Under the pieces are notes generated by a model that did no database searches, was not told the origin of the DNA, and saw only the letters and a program-made list of their open reading frames with translations. A stretch of DNA of 64,000 bases from CAVOHU01 sp963817885 (GTDB lineage Bacteria > Acidobacteriota > Vicinamibacteria > Vicinamibacterales > JAKQTR01): positions 310,001 to 374,000 of the forward strand of contig CAWFQE010000007.1 in NCBI GenBank assembly GCA_963817885.1, read 5' to 3'. Shown piece after piece: positions 1-8,775 of this stretch (positions are counted from its first letter, which is position 1; each line of letters starts with the position of its first letter). The position numbers and the translations under genes are program-made.

Positions 1-70
1 GCAGAGCGGCATCGCGGCCCTCGCGCAGGCGAACCAGACGCCTCAGAGCGTGCTGAGCCTGCTGCGGTAG
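1..70 (+). CDS. fliC: flagellin, C-terminal end (gene truncated by window edge)
   Basis: Only the last 22 codons and the TAG stop (68-70) are present. The peptide ends in SVLSLLR, the usual flagellin D0 C-terminal helix. It is nearly identical in DNA and protein to the end of the complete flagellin at 4084-4887 (one T/S change and a few silent changes). This shows a tandem pair of flagellin genes separated by two inverted glycosyltransferase genes. Confidence 0.9.
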   Translation, partial: QSGIAALAQANQTPQSVLSLLR

Positions 71-81
71 CCCTCGAGCAT

Positions 82-117
82 CCAGGGTGGACCCACTCCC
101 CGGTGAGTCCACCCTGG
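82..117. terminator. hairpin terminator after first flagellin
   Basis: Perfect 11-bp inverted repeat (arms 82-92 and 107-117, 14-nt loop) starting 11 nt after the flagellin stop. There is no T-run, but the symmetrical stem could end transcription from the flagellin and from the convergent glycosyltransferase. I see nothing else in 118-365. Confidence 0.6.
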
Positions 118-365
118 GCCCCGCCCGCTGATCCGACAACGGGTCACACCCGGGCCTTCAGCCGATCGATACGCATCCGCCAGCTCGCCCGACGTACACC
201 GGGCGGTCAATTCTCTCCATCATCCCACTCAGACGCGAGGCGTGCCGGTTTGCGCCGCCGCACCCAGTCACAACGACCTCGGATCAACGGATGCTTTGCG
301 GAGTGGCCGAGCCGGGATCGTGGACTCTCTCGTCGTCCTGGCGAGGGAGATCCGGACGCCGGAGC

Positions 366-2108
366 TCAGTCAGATGAAGGACACGTCTCCAGGGGATGCG
401 TGGGTGTGCGAGGCAAAGATCCGGCGGGCGACTCGAAGCCCTCGCGTGCCACCCGGACGCTGTTTCGGGCCGGTGGCCGGCGAGAAGGCACGAGGCTGTC
501 CTGAGTCTCGAGCAGGCGGGCCAGCCCGCGGGCGCGGACGGCGGTTGCGCGACATTCCGACGCGTACCGGCGGGCGACATCCCGAAGCTGCGTCTCCTCG
601 ATGCACTCGAGTCGCGTGCGAAGAAACGCCACGAGCGGCCGGCACAGCGGCTCGAGCTGACTCATCAGTTCGAGCGCGTTCAACTCGCGCGAGACTCGTT
701 CCCCAAGATCGGACCCCTGCCGCTCCCTTTCCGTCGAGAGACGAACCGCGAGCCGCGCTGTGGCGAGCGACTGCGCGGCCAATCGATGCAGCGACGCGGT
801 GACCTCGCTCCCTGGCAGGTGTTCGACCGGCCACTCAAAGGGCTCAGTATCAATCGCTGATGCCTCACACTGCGACCCTCTGCCTGACCCGAGAGACGAT
901 TCCCACATCCTGGCGGATGCTTCACGCACGATCTCGTCAAAATCCGACACGGGCGACCACAGCGTCGTGTAGGTGATGCGTCCTGATGCTGTGAAGCGCC
1001 CCCGCATGATCCGAGCGGCCGCAGGCCTGGGCATCGGGCCTCGGCCCTCGGCGTGGGAAATCAGAGCCGAGACATCGAGAGGCGTCAGCTGATCCCTGCA
1101 GGCAAAGTGATGGCATTGTGCGCCTGCAGCACACGGAAAACACTCGAGGCAGGGTTCGAGAACGAAGTGGCCTTCTCCGTAGGGGGCGGTCTCGTGAACA
1201 TAAACCGGACCGGTCGACAGATCGATGACCCGTGTGCCGGCCGCGGCGGCCACGTGCATCGTGCCAGTGTCATTGGTCACCAGAACGCGGCACGCCGACA
1301 GCAGGGCCGCGAGGCTCTGGATGGAGGTCTGGCCGACTGCGCTGTAGACCTGCCGCCGGGTCCGCGCCAGCAGCCGGTCTGCGAGGGGCTGCTCGTCGGG
1401 TGTTCCGACCAGCACGACCTCGCCGATCTCTGGTGACAGATGATCGATGGCGTCAGCGAACAGCTCGGGCGGCCATCGCTTTCGTTCTTCACTGGCACCG
1501 AGCTGGACGGCAATGATCGGCCTGCCCGCCAGGCCGTGCTCGCCCAGCCACGCTCCTGCAGCGGCCCGGGCGTGATCGCCTATCTCGATCGCCAGCCCGG
1601 ACCGGTCGGAGCCGACGCCGGCCGCGCGATTGTTGATGTCGACGAGGTTGAAACAGCCCTGGGCGCGCGCCTGCTGGCTCGACCAGAAGTACGCCATCCA
1701 GTCGCCCCGGACAATCCTGCGTCGATCGGGCGCGATGACGCAGCCCTGCACCGACCGCGCCGGAATCAGCGCGGCGAGCAGGCCGCTCAGGTCGTTGTGC
1801 GTCAGATTCAGGATTTCGTCGAACGGGCCGCCGAGGTCGCGGACCCATTGATCCACCCGATCGACGGCGATGGGCCACGCCGACGGATCGGCCGAGACGA
1901 TACCCTCGACGTCGGACTGCGGGAACCCAACTACGCGGTCGTAGAGCGCGGCCGGCACCGGAACGTTCCGGAAGCCGTCGTGGACGACCAGTGTGATGCG
2001 CGAGCCCGGCCGCTCCCGCCTGAGGCCCCGCAGCATGGGCGTGGTCTGGAGGATGTCGCCCAGCCGGCAAAGCTGCAGGACCAGCACGTCGCTCACCGGG
2101 CCGCCCAT
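366..2108 (-). CDS. glycosyltransferase family 9 (heptosyltransferase-like) protein with C-terminal extension
   Basis: 580 aa. The N-terminal two thirds match the ADP-heptose:LPS heptosyltransferase fold (GT9): an LVLQLCRLGDIL start, a mid-protein QLGAS segment and the donor-site stretch NDTGTMHVAAAAGT near residue 280. A cysteine cluster (PCLECFPC...CHHFAC) follows, and the last ~220 residues match nothing I recognise. The ATG at 2108 overlaps the end of the upstream gene; a GTG at 2096 in a GTGA overlap is an alternative start. The position between two flagellin genes, in an apparent two-gene operon with another glycosyltransferase, suggests flagellin O-glycosylation rather than LPS core synthesis (inference). 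Confidence 0.75.
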   Translation of the reverse strand: MGGPVSDVLVLQLCRLGDILQTTPMLRGLRRERPGSRITLVVHDGFRNVPVPAALYDRVVGFPQSDVEGIVSADPSAWPIAVDRVDQWVRDLGGPFDEILNLTHNDLSGLLAALIPARSVQGCVIAPDRRRIVRGDWMAYFWSSQQARAQGCFNLVDINNRAAGVGSDRSGLAIEIGDHARAAAGAWLGEHGLAGRPIIAVQLGASEERKRWPPELFADAIDHLSPEIGEVVLVGTPDEQPLADRLLARTRRQVYSAVGQTSIQSLAALLSACRVLVTNDTGTMHVAAAAGTRVIDLSTGPVYVHETAPYGEGHFVLEPCLECFPCAAGAQCHHFACRDQLTPLDVSALISHAEGRGPMPRPAAARIMRGRFTASGRITYTTLWSPVSDFDEIVREASARMWESSLGSGRGSQCEASAIDTEPFEWPVEHLPGSEVTASLHRLAAQSLATARLAVRLSTERERQGSDLGERVSRELNALELMSQLEPLCRPLVAFLRTRLECIEETQLRDVARRYASECRATAVRARGLARLLETQDSLVPSRRPPARNSVRVAREGFESPAGSLPRTPTHPLETCPSSD

Positions 2109-3832
2109 GTCGCCTCCACCTCTTTCACCACGCGCGCCAGCGTCTCGGCGCGAGGCATGGCCGGCGATTCGCGCTGGTATCGCTTCAGCGCCTCGGTCAA
2201 CGGCTCGGCGTCCGGAAGGCGCTCCGCCGCGGCTGCCAGGTCGGGTGCGAGCGTGTCGTCGAGCACCTGCCTGATTCGCTTTTCGTAGGAATGGTCGTTG
2301 AGCGCGCGTGCGCGGGCGCGTGCCGAAATGGCGGCCCTCTCGGTTTCATGCGACAGATAGAAGGCTATCTCGTCGCGAAGCTCGGCCACGCTCGCGAAAC
2401 TGACGACCTCGCTGCGTTCGAAGAGATCTCGAAGCGGCACGCGCTCGTCAACCAGCTGAAACGCCCCGCAGGCGGCCAGTTCGAAGGTTCGTGGGTTGAC
2501 GTAGTCCGGCTCAGGATCGAGGCCGGCGACATGGTTGGCCGAGTGCAGGTTCAGGTTGATGCGCGTTGCGCAGAAGATGCGGACCATTTCGTCCGTCGTG
2601 AAAGTGTGGCCGCCCTCGGCGACGTGCCGGCTGAGCGCGGTCTGATTCCAGCCGGGGCCCCAGATGCGAAAGTCCACGTCCATCAGCGCCGGGAAGAGCT
2701 TGATCCGGTTCAGGTAGGGCGCTCCTGCGAAGCTCACGTCGCTGCCGTACCTGGCCTGGTCGCCAGCGTCGAGCGTCAGGGGCCGATGAACTTCCGGATC
2801 ACACGCCATGGCAAGGTAGCGGGGATTGGCCGCCCCCAACTCCGCCAGCCGTTCGAGGAATGCGCCAGGTTGTATCGCATAGAACCAGTCGTAGCGCGCG
2901 GCGACCTCGCGCCAGTACTGCAGGACCCGGGAGTTCTCGACGAACCAGAACGCCGTCGTGATTCCGAGCCCGCGCAGCCGGTCGACGGCGGACGGCGTCA
3001 TCGGCGCCTGGGCCAGCGCCAACACCAGGTCCGGCTTCCAGTCCCGCGCGAGCGCCACCACCGCGTCACCGAGCAATTCCACCAGGCCGCCTATCAGCCG
3101 GCCGCGCACGTCACCTGAGACGGCGAGAGTGTCGAGAGACGTTCTGGCGGTCGCGTATGCGGACGCGTCGAATAACCGCGTGGCGGCGCCCAACCGCGCA
3201 CACGCCTTCGTGGCGACGGCGGCGACGCCGAGTGATCCGCCGTAAATGGGCCCCACCACCAGCACGCGAGGGCGGCGCTCGCAGACACGGATCTGCTCCC
3301 ACCCCTCGACCAGGGCGCACAGCGAGGCCGACACCGACAGGCTCGGCGCATGCGGGAGGATGGCCCGGGCCCGGCGCCGCAACCGCGCAAGTTCTGCACG
3401 CTTCCCCAGGTGAGCCGTCAGGACGATGGGCACCCGGCCGACGACGTGACGGAGATCGCGGGCCTCGAGCGACGCGCGCAGCAACCCCACGTCGCTCTCG
3501 ACAATGGCGGCCACCTCGGTGCCGCGATCGAGGAGTGCCTCCGCCAGGTACCCCCCTCCAAGTCCGGCCACGACTACCGGTGTGGCGGTGACCGCGGCGG
3601 CCTGCCGTCGTGCCGCGTCCACCGGCTGGCGCCGGCTGTCGAGCGCCCGCCCGCCGAGCTCCAGGACTGCATGTCCGCCCGGCGTCCGCACGAAGCGAAC
3701 CTCAGGCGGCGGGCTCGCCGCTTCGACTTCCCGTGCCGTCACGGGCGACATGCGCCGAAGCGCCTGAAGGTTGGCCTCGAATACCTGTGTCACGTCGGTT
3801 CCCGCCAATGTGTCGAAGTCAGGCGTTTCCAT
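2093..3832 (-). CDS. CgeB-like glycosyltransferase
   Basis: 579 aa from METPDF. A GLGGGYLAEALL nucleotide-binding-like loop lies at about residues 88-99, then a central Rossmann-like region, then a C-terminal segment (about 440-545) with NPRTFELAACGAF, typical of the glycosyl-transferase group 1-type domain in CgeB proteins. An in-frame ATG exists at 4024, but the part before 3832 is low quality and lies on the opposite side of the flagellin promoter, so I use 3832. It is translationally coupled to the GT9 gene. Flagellin glycosylation is the best contextual role; the sugar is unknown. Confidence 0.7.
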   Translation of the reverse strand: METPDFDTLAGTDVTQVFEANLQALRRMSPVTAREVEAASPPPEVRFVRTPGGHAVLELGGRALDSRRQPVDAARRQAAAVTATPVVVAGLGGGYLAEALLDRGTEVAAIVESDVGLLRASLEARDLRHVVGRVPIVLTAHLGKRAELARLRRRARAILPHAPSLSVSASLCALVEGWEQIRVCERRPRVLVVGPIYGGSLGVAAVATKACARLGAATRLFDASAYATARTSLDTLAVSGDVRGRLIGGLVELLGDAVVALARDWKPDLVLALAQAPMTPSAVDRLRGLGITTAFWFVENSRVLQYWREVAARYDWFYAIQPGAFLERLAELGAANPRYLAMACDPEVHRPLTLDAGDQARYGSDVSFAGAPYLNRIKLFPALMDVDFRIWGPGWNQTALSRHVAEGGHTFTTDEMVRIFCATRINLNLHSANHVAGLDPEPDYVNPRTFELAACGAFQLVDERVPLRDLFERSEVVSFASVAELRDEIAFYLSHETERAAISARARARALNDHSYEKRIRQVLDDTLAPDLAAAAERLPDAEPLTEALKRYQRESPAMPRAETLARVVKEVEATWAAR

Positions 3833-3977
3833 CGACCGGACACGCCCGGCCGACACCCCGGTCGCCTGGACGGCCGCCAGGCTCACGGCAAGGATCGGGC
3901 TGGCGTGCGGTTGACGGCTCGGGTGCCCCGAACGGTCCTGCGTCTGGCTGAGCCAGAGCAATCGCGATGCCGACGAT

Positions 3978-4004
3978 TCAAGAACTTGGGCCAGTCTCCG
4001 ATTA
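3978..4004 (+). promoter_or_regulatory. sigma-28 (FliA) promoter of flagellin
   Basis: TCAAGAAC (3978-3985), an 11-nt spacer, then TCCGATTA (3997-4004) closely fits the FliA consensus TAAAGTTT-N11-GCCGATAA. It lies 80 nt before the flagellin ATG. fliA and its antagonist flgM are both in this window. Confidence 0.8.
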
Positions 4005-4048
4005 CACAGCCGACGCCAGCACATGCGACGTCACCGGGCTGTCGGCAT

Positions 4049-4077
4049 GGAGGCCGACGCCAACCCGTCAAGGAGGA
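4049..4077 (+). promoter_or_regulatory. possible CsrA-binding leader (GGA motifs over the Shine-Dalgarno)
   Basis: GGA triplets occur at 4049-4051, 4072-4074 and 4075-4077; the last two are the Shine-Dalgarno itself (AAGGAGGAG, 7 nt before ATG). CsrA blocks flagellin translation through such sites in Bacillus, and csrA and fliW are both encoded here. No strong hairpin presents the upstream GGA, so this is tentative. Confidence 0.4.
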
Positions 4078-4083
4078 GTGAAC

Positions 4084-4887
4084 ATGGCTTCGTTTTCGGT
4101 CGTCACCAACATCGCGTCGTCCAACGCCCAGGCCAACCTGCACACGACCAGCATTGGTCTGCAGAAGGCTCTGAACCGACTGTCCAGCGGATTCCGGATC
4201 AACAACTCCGGAGATGACGCGGCCGGTCTCGCGGTGGCCAATGGCTACCGCTCCGACATCGCCATCATCAACCAGGGCGTTCGGAACGCGAACGACGGGC
4301 TGTCCACCTTGCAGATCAAGGACGGGGCGCTCGCCAACATCTCCACGCTGATGGACCGCCTCGGCACCCTGGCGACCCAGGCTGCATCCGGCACGGCAAC
4401 CACTGCCAGCCGCACCACGCTCGACGACGAGTTCGACGACGTCATCAAGGAAATCACGCGTGAGTCGAAGGTCGCCGGCCTCGACCAGGACCAGGGGTTC
4501 TCGGTCTTCGTGTCGAACGACGGCACCGACGGCAAGGTCAGCAACACGGTCTCGGCCGTCACCACCACGACGCTGACGCTGGAAGGCCACGGCCTGACGA
4601 GCCAGGTGCTGGCGCAGTCCGCGGTCGGGGCGATTGCCTCGGCGGTGGCGGTGCTCGGCACACGCCAGGGCACGGTCGGCACGCTGCAGAATCGCCTGCA
4701 GTACGCCATCAGCCTCGCGCAGTCGCAGGTGGTCAGCAAGCAGGCCGCCGAGAGCCGCATCCGCGACGCGAACGTCGCCGAGGAGTCGGCCAACATGACG
4801 CGGTACAACATCCTGTCGCAGAGCGGCATCGCGGCCCTCGCACAGGCCAACCAGTCGCCTCAGAGCGTGCTGAGCCTGCTGCGGTAA
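4084..4887 (+). CDS. fliC: flagellin
   Basis: 267 aa, a short flagellin. N-terminal D0/D1 helices (LNRLSSGFRINNSGDDAAGL) and C-terminal D1/D0 helices (LQYAISLAQSQ, ANVAEESANMTRYNIL, ending SVLSLLR) are intact. The central ~100 residues, rich in Thr/Ser/Val, form only a small variable domain and are the likely glycosylation surface. The start is fixed by the AAGGAGGAG ribosome site; an in-frame upstream ATG at 3967 would precede the promoter and is rejected. It is expressed from the sigma-28 promoter and is the probable target of FliW/CsrA and of the FliS chaperone. Confidence 0.95.
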   Translation: MASFSVVTNIASSNAQANLHTTSIGLQKALNRLSSGFRINNSGDDAAGLAVANGYRSDIAIINQGVRNANDGLSTLQIKDGALANISTLMDRLGTLATQAASGTATTASRTTLDDEFDDVIKEITRESKVAGLDQDQGFSVFVSNDGTDGKVSNTVSAVTTTTLTLEGHGLTSQVLAQSAVGAIASAVAVLGTRQGTVGTLQNRLQYAISLAQSQVVSKQAAESRIRDANVAEESANMTRYNILSQSGIAALAQANQSPQSVLSLLR

Positions 4888-4900
4888 TTGTCACGCGCTC

Positions 4901-4928
4901 CGGACGGGACCACGCACGGGCCCGTCCG
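4901..4928 (+). terminator. hairpin terminator after second flagellin
   Basis: Inverted repeat CGGACGGG / CCCGTCCG (4901-4908 and 4921-4928) with a 12-nt loop, 13 nt after the flagellin TAA. GC-rich stem without a strong T-run. Confidence 0.55.
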
Positions 4929-5271
4929 TGAGGCGCCCCTTGTCCGGCGCCTTTCTGGCGGCAGCAGCGTGCCGCACCAGGAGGCGCCGGCATTGTTTCT
5001 GGACGGTGAGGATCGCTGGCGCGGTTCTCGCATCTCCAGGTCACGGATTGGGACTCGTGAGAAGTCGATTCACGTTGTCCCTCCGACGCGCGAGTCCTGA
5101 AGTCGGAGAAAAGCGCCTGTTTCGTTCCCGGTCTCAGGCCCGCTGGAACGGCGTGGATCAGCCCGGCCTGCAGGCGCCGAAGGGCCGGCAATGTCGGCTC
5201 CTTTCCATCTGACGTCGGGGGGCCGACACCTGGCGCGCAACGGATCGCTCAGGAGCCCGGGAGGTTCCATC
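4929..5271. other. intergenic region flagellin-fliD, no gene seen
   Basis: About 340 bp without a credible gene. I looked for a second sigma-28 or sigma-54 promoter for fliD and did not find a convincing one. The last bases (GGGAGG, 9 nt before 5272) are the fliD ribosome site. Confidence 0.5.
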
Positions 5272-6621
5272 GTGGGTTCAATCATCAGCTTTACCGGATC
5301 GAACGGCATCGACTGGAACCAGATCATCGACGCGATGATGCAGCAGGAATCGGTGCCCCTGACGACGCTGCAATCCAAGCAGCAGCAGCTCCAGGGCCAG
5401 GCCAGCGCGTTTCGCCTGCTGTCGGGAAAACTGGCAGGCCTGCAGGGAGTGACCGCCGCGCTGACCGATGCCAGCTCGTTCGTCGCTCGGACGGCCACGG
5501 TGACCGATTCCTCCGCGTTGAGCCTGACGACCGGTTCCACCACTCCGGTCGGCACCTACGACATCAAGGTTACCGAGCTGGCGCGCGCCCAGGTAACGCG
5601 GTCGAGTGTGGCCGCCGCCGACCACGACCAGGCGCACGTCGCTTCGGCCGGAACGCTGACCATCGGAGGGGTGGCCGTCACGGTCGACGCGGATTCAACG
5701 CTCGATGATGTGGCGACGTCAATCAACGGGACCGACTCCATCGGCGTCGTGGCATCGGTCGTTTACACGAAGGATCCCATCTCCGGGACAAGCGTGTACG
5801 AGCTGGTTCTGACGGGCAAGCAGACGGGCGAGGCAAACGCCTTCGCGATCGATGCGGGAACGACCGGGCTGAGCTTCGCGGCCAATTCCGTGACGGCGAC
5901 CAACGCCAGCGCCGAGATCAACAACATCGTGGTCACCAGCGCCTCCAACATCATCGAGGACGCGATTCCGGGCGCCACGCTCACCCTGCTCAAGAAGGAC
6001 GCGGCCGCGACGATTTCGGCCACCGTGTCCGAAGACACCGCTGCGACCAAAGCGAAGCTGACCGCGTTCGTCAACGCCTTCAACGACCTGATGAACTTCA
6101 CCACCGCGCAGGCTGCCTCCGCCACCAAGGGCGACGGCAACAGCATCGGCCGCGATGCCATGATGCGATCGATGAGGAACTCGATCAGGGAAACCCTTCT
6201 GGCCCAGTATTCAGGCACCGGAAGCCTGCAGAGTCTCTCGGAGCTCGGCATCGAGTTCCAGCGCGACGGGACCCTGACGCTCAACGACGCGAAGTTCAGC
6301 GAGATGGCCAAGACCCACCTGGCCGACGCGGCCACGCTCATTGGCGGGACCGCGTCCAGGCCAGGCGCGTTCGACGCGGTGTCGTCGCTCCTCGACAGCT
6401 ACATGGGCCCCGACGGGCTGCTGCCCAGCACGCAAACGCGCCTGGACGATCAGACCAGGAACCTCGCCAGCCGCGTGACGGCGCTGCAGAACCGGCTGGC
6501 CGTCCGCCGCGTTCAGCTCCAGCAGCAGATGTACGCCGCCGATTCGATCATGACCCAGCTGAACAGCCAGAAGTCACAACTGACGGCGCTCGGGCAGAGC
6601 CTCACAAGTCAGAGCGCTTAG
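5272..6621 (+). CDS. fliD: flagellar filament cap protein FliD
   Basis: 449 aa from a GTG preceded by GGGAGG. It begins with the expected VGSIISFTGSNGIDWNQII segment (FliD_N); a longer frame open from 5191 lacks family similarity. FliD_C occupies about residues 225-440, with the heptad-rich C-terminal helix (NLASRVTALQNRL) that docks on the filament. The low-complexity Ala/Thr/Val middle is typical. It forms a unit with fliS and the FliT-like gene, which encode export chaperones. Confidence 0.93.
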   Translation: MGSIISFTGSNGIDWNQIIDAMMQQESVPLTTLQSKQQQLQGQASAFRLLSGKLAGLQGVTAALTDASSFVARTATVTDSSALSLTTGSTTPVGTYDIKVTELARAQVTRSSVAAADHDQAHVASAGTLTIGGVAVTVDADSTLDDVATSINGTDSIGVVASVVYTKDPISGTSVYELVLTGKQTGEANAFAIDAGTTGLSFAANSVTATNASAEINNIVVTSASNIIEDAIPGATLTLLKKDAAATISATVSEDTAATKAKLTAFVNAFNDLMNFTTAQAASATKGDGNSIGRDAMMRSMRNSIRETLLAQYSGTGSLQSLSELGIEFQRDGTLTLNDAKFSEMAKTHLADAATLIGGTASRPGAFDAVSSLLDSYMGPDGLLPSTQTRLDDQTRNLASRVTALQNRLAVRRVQLQQQMYAADSIMTQLNSQKSQLTALGQSLTSQSA

Positions 6622-6693
6622 CGGCAGGGTGCGTGGCCATCCGCTCGTGAGGATCGGAGGGCCGCGCGGAACATCAAGCAGAAAGGCTCGCAC

Positions 6694-7095
6694 ATGATCG
6701 CTGCGTCATACGCCAAAGCCGTCGGTGCCTACCAGCAGGTCAACGTCCAGTCGCGGTCCCCGCTCGAACTGGTCGTGATGCTGTACGACGGAGCCGTGCG
6801 ATTCTCCGGCGAGGCGAAAACGGCTGTCGCCAACGGCAACCCGGTCGCACGCCGGGAGGCATCGTCCCGCGCGCTGGCAGTGGTCGCCGAGCTTCAGAAT
6901 TCCCTCAACATGAATGACGGCGGTCAGGTCGCCCGATCGCTCGACGGGCTCTACACCTACATCTCGGGCCGGCTCCTCGATGGAAACCTCCGCAACGAGG
7001 CGGGCCCATTCGAAGAGGTCATCCGCCTGATGAAACCGCTTCGCGACGCCTGGGGCCAGATTGCCGGCCCGGGCGCGGGTCCACGGAACACCTGA
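6694..7095 (+). CDS. fliS: flagellin export chaperone FliS
   Basis: 133 aa, standard length. It carries the FliS signature: N-terminal YxKAVGAYQQVNVQSRSPLELVVMLYDGA, followed by helices ending in the SGRLLDGNLRNE region. FliS binds the flagellin C-terminus in the cytoplasm and prevents early polymerisation. The stop codon overlaps the next ATG by one base (TGATG), so the two are translated together. Confidence 0.92.
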   Translation: MIAASYAKAVGAYQQVNVQSRSPLELVVMLYDGAVRFSGEAKTAVANGNPVARREASSRALAVVAELQNSLNMNDGGQVARSLDGLYTYISGRLLDGNLRNEAGPFEEVIRLMKPLRDAWGQIAGPGAGPRNT

Positions 7096-7565
7096 TGCCG
7101 CTCGACCTTCCCGGTTCCATCCTCACGTATCGCGCCGGCCTGGAGGCGGAGCTGGGACTGCTCCGCGTGCTTCAGCGGCTGGCAGGCCAGCTCCACGACG
7201 CGACCCTCGCACAACGCTTCGAGGAGATGACCCGAATTGGCGGAGAGCGTGAGCGGGTGATGGCGAGCCTGGTCGCTCTCGAGGCAGAGCTCAAGCCCGT
7301 GCGAATCGTCCTGTCGGCGCGCCGGGCCGAAGCGAGTTCAGCCCCCGGATTCGAGGATGTGATGACCCTCCACCGGAAGGCGGCCGCCCTGGTGAGCGGT
7401 ATCCTGTCATCCGACCAGGAAACGGTCGATGCCTTGCGTGAGGCGGAACTGGCCAGGCGGGTTGCCGCCCAGGCCATCGATACCGGCGAGTCGACGCTGG
7501 CGGCCTATCGCCGCGTCATAACGCCGCAGCTTGCCAGTGCGGCGCTGGTCGATCGACACGGCTAG
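7095..7565 (+). CDS. FliT-like helical flagellar chaperone candidate
   Basis: 156 aa, almost wholly alpha-helical by composition (Leu/Ala/Arg/Glu repeats) with no membrane segment or signal peptide. Sequence alone does not name it. Its place directly after fliD-fliS, coupled to fliS, is where fliT usually lies; a FlgN-type fold is also possible. Its last 50 bp overlap the convergent GNAT gene. Confidence 0.5.
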   Translation: MPLDLPGSILTYRAGLEAELGLLRVLQRLAGQLHDATLAQRFEEMTRIGGERERVMASLVALEAELKPVRIVLSARRAEASSAPGFEDVMTLHRKAAALVSGILSSDQETVDALREAELARRVAAQAIDTGESTLAAYRRVITPQLASAALVDRHG

Positions 7566-8499
7566 CGCCCTTCGATCCAAACACGAACTCCGCGGCCTCG
7601 AGAAATCCCAGTCGCGCGTAGAGCGCGCGCGCCGCCGTGTTGTGCTCGGCGACCAGCAGCGACACCTCCCCGAACCCCCGCGAAGCGGCCGCCCCACAGG
7701 CGGCCTCGACCAGAGTCCGGCCCAATCCGAATCCCCGGGCAGACGGGCTGACGGCCACCTGCGCGATGTGCGCCGTGTTCGACGACAATGCACTCGAAAG
7801 GATGAACCCGAGCGGAGCGCCCCCGCTGGCAGACTCAGCGATGAAGCTCGCCTCGGGCATGAACACGCCGCACGCCGGCGTTCGCATCAACTGACCCAGG
7901 TAGTGTGCCCACTCGTCGAGACGACCGTGCGGGGCGTAGCAGCGCGCCGAGGCGGAACCCTCGTAGGCGCGCATGAGCAGGCGCACCGCGCCTGGTGCGT
8001 CCGAGGGGGTCCAGCCTCGAATTCTCCAGGCGCCCGAAGCTGCCCCCCCCATCGTGGCCAGATCCTGCGCCGGAGGATGCTCGGCCAGGTCACGTGACAG
8101 GTAAGGGAAGTGCTGGACGGCGAAGTGCCTGCGCGTGAGCGCGCTCTCCAATGAGGTCGACTCGGGATACACGAAACACGTCACGGCGTGCGCCAACTCG
8201 GCCTCTGGCGTGGCGAGGATTTCGTCCAGCAATGTTCGAACCGCCGCCCCGTTGTACCCGACCAGGCCGCCAATCTGAAGCAGGCCGTCGAACAGCAGGT
8301 AGAAGGCCCACCCGACGGTGGCGCCCGCGCGATCGCGCGCCAACAGGCCGGGCAGCCGGCCCGACGCACGCGCCGCCTCGACGATCTCCCAGGACGAGTG
8401 CAGGTCCCAGTGCAGACGGTCCCGCCAGCGATCACGCTCCGCCTGGTAGAGCGGCGCGATCTCGGCCAGGGGCGAATCTCGCCACTCGTCGCAGATCAT
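7516..8499 (-). CDS. GNAT-family N-acetyltransferase (two-lobed)
   Basis: 327 aa, about twice a single GNAT domain. The C-terminal half (about 160-310) has the acetyl-CoA loop VAVSPSARGFGLGRTLV and the downstream N-x-A-ARALYARLGF helix, both diagnostic. The N-terminal half looks like a degenerate second GNAT lobe. It overlaps csrA by four bases (ATGA), so it ends the flagellar operon. The substrate cannot be read; modification of a flagellar or regulatory protein is only a contextual guess. Confidence 0.75.
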   Translation of the reverse strand: MICDEWRDSPLAEIAPLYQAERDRWRDRLHWDLHSSWEIVEAARASGRLPGLLARDRAGATVGWAFYLLFDGLLQIGGLVGYNGAAVRTLLDEILATPEAELAHAVTCFVYPESTSLESALTRRHFAVQHFPYLSRDLAEHPPAQDLATMGGAASGAWRIRGWTPSDAPGAVRLLMRAYEGSASARCYAPHGRLDEWAHYLGQLMRTPACGVFMPEASFIAESASGGAPLGFILSSALSSNTAHIAQVAVSPSARGFGLGRTLVEAACGAAASRGFGEVSLLVAEHNTAARALYARLGFLEAAEFVFGSKGASRVDRPAPHWQAAAL

Positions 8500-8765
8500 G
8501 ACGCGAGTTCCGACTCAGATGCCGGGCGTTTGCGGCCGGGCAGCCGCCGGAGCCTGCAGACGATCTCGTCCGCCGAGGAGACCGCGCAGGCCGCCGTCAG
8601 GTTCTCTTTCCGTATCTGGTCGTAGATCTCCCGGCGATGAACCGGCACCTCGTCGGGTGCGCGCACGCCCAGGCGCACGCCGTCGCGCCCGACCCGGAGC
8701 ACGGTCACCTCGATCCCGTCCCCAATCATCACCCCTTCATTGCGTCGGCGCGTGAAGACCAGCAC
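8496..8765 (-). CDS. csrA: carbon storage regulator CsrA
   Basis: 89 aa. The core MLVFTRRRNEGVMIG...VTVLRVGRDGVRLGVRAP...VHRREIYDQI is the CsrA fold that binds GGA motifs in mRNA leaders. A ~30-residue Arg/Ser-rich C-terminal tail makes it longer than the usual ~60-75 aa. It lies 10 bp after fliW, the gene for its protein antagonist, as in Bacillus-type flagellin homeostasis. Confidence 0.93.
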   Translation of the reverse strand: MLVFTRRRNEGVMIGDGIEVTVLRVGRDGVRLGVRAPDEVPVHRREIYDQIRKENLTAACAVSSADEIVCRLRRLPGRKRPASESELAS

Positions 8766-8775
8766 AACGGACTCC

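Noticed and set aside
3967..4083. Longer flagellin starting at 3967
   Set aside because: It would include the sigma-28 promoter and a non-flagellin peptide; the strong ribosome site and flagellin N-terminus fix the start at 4084.
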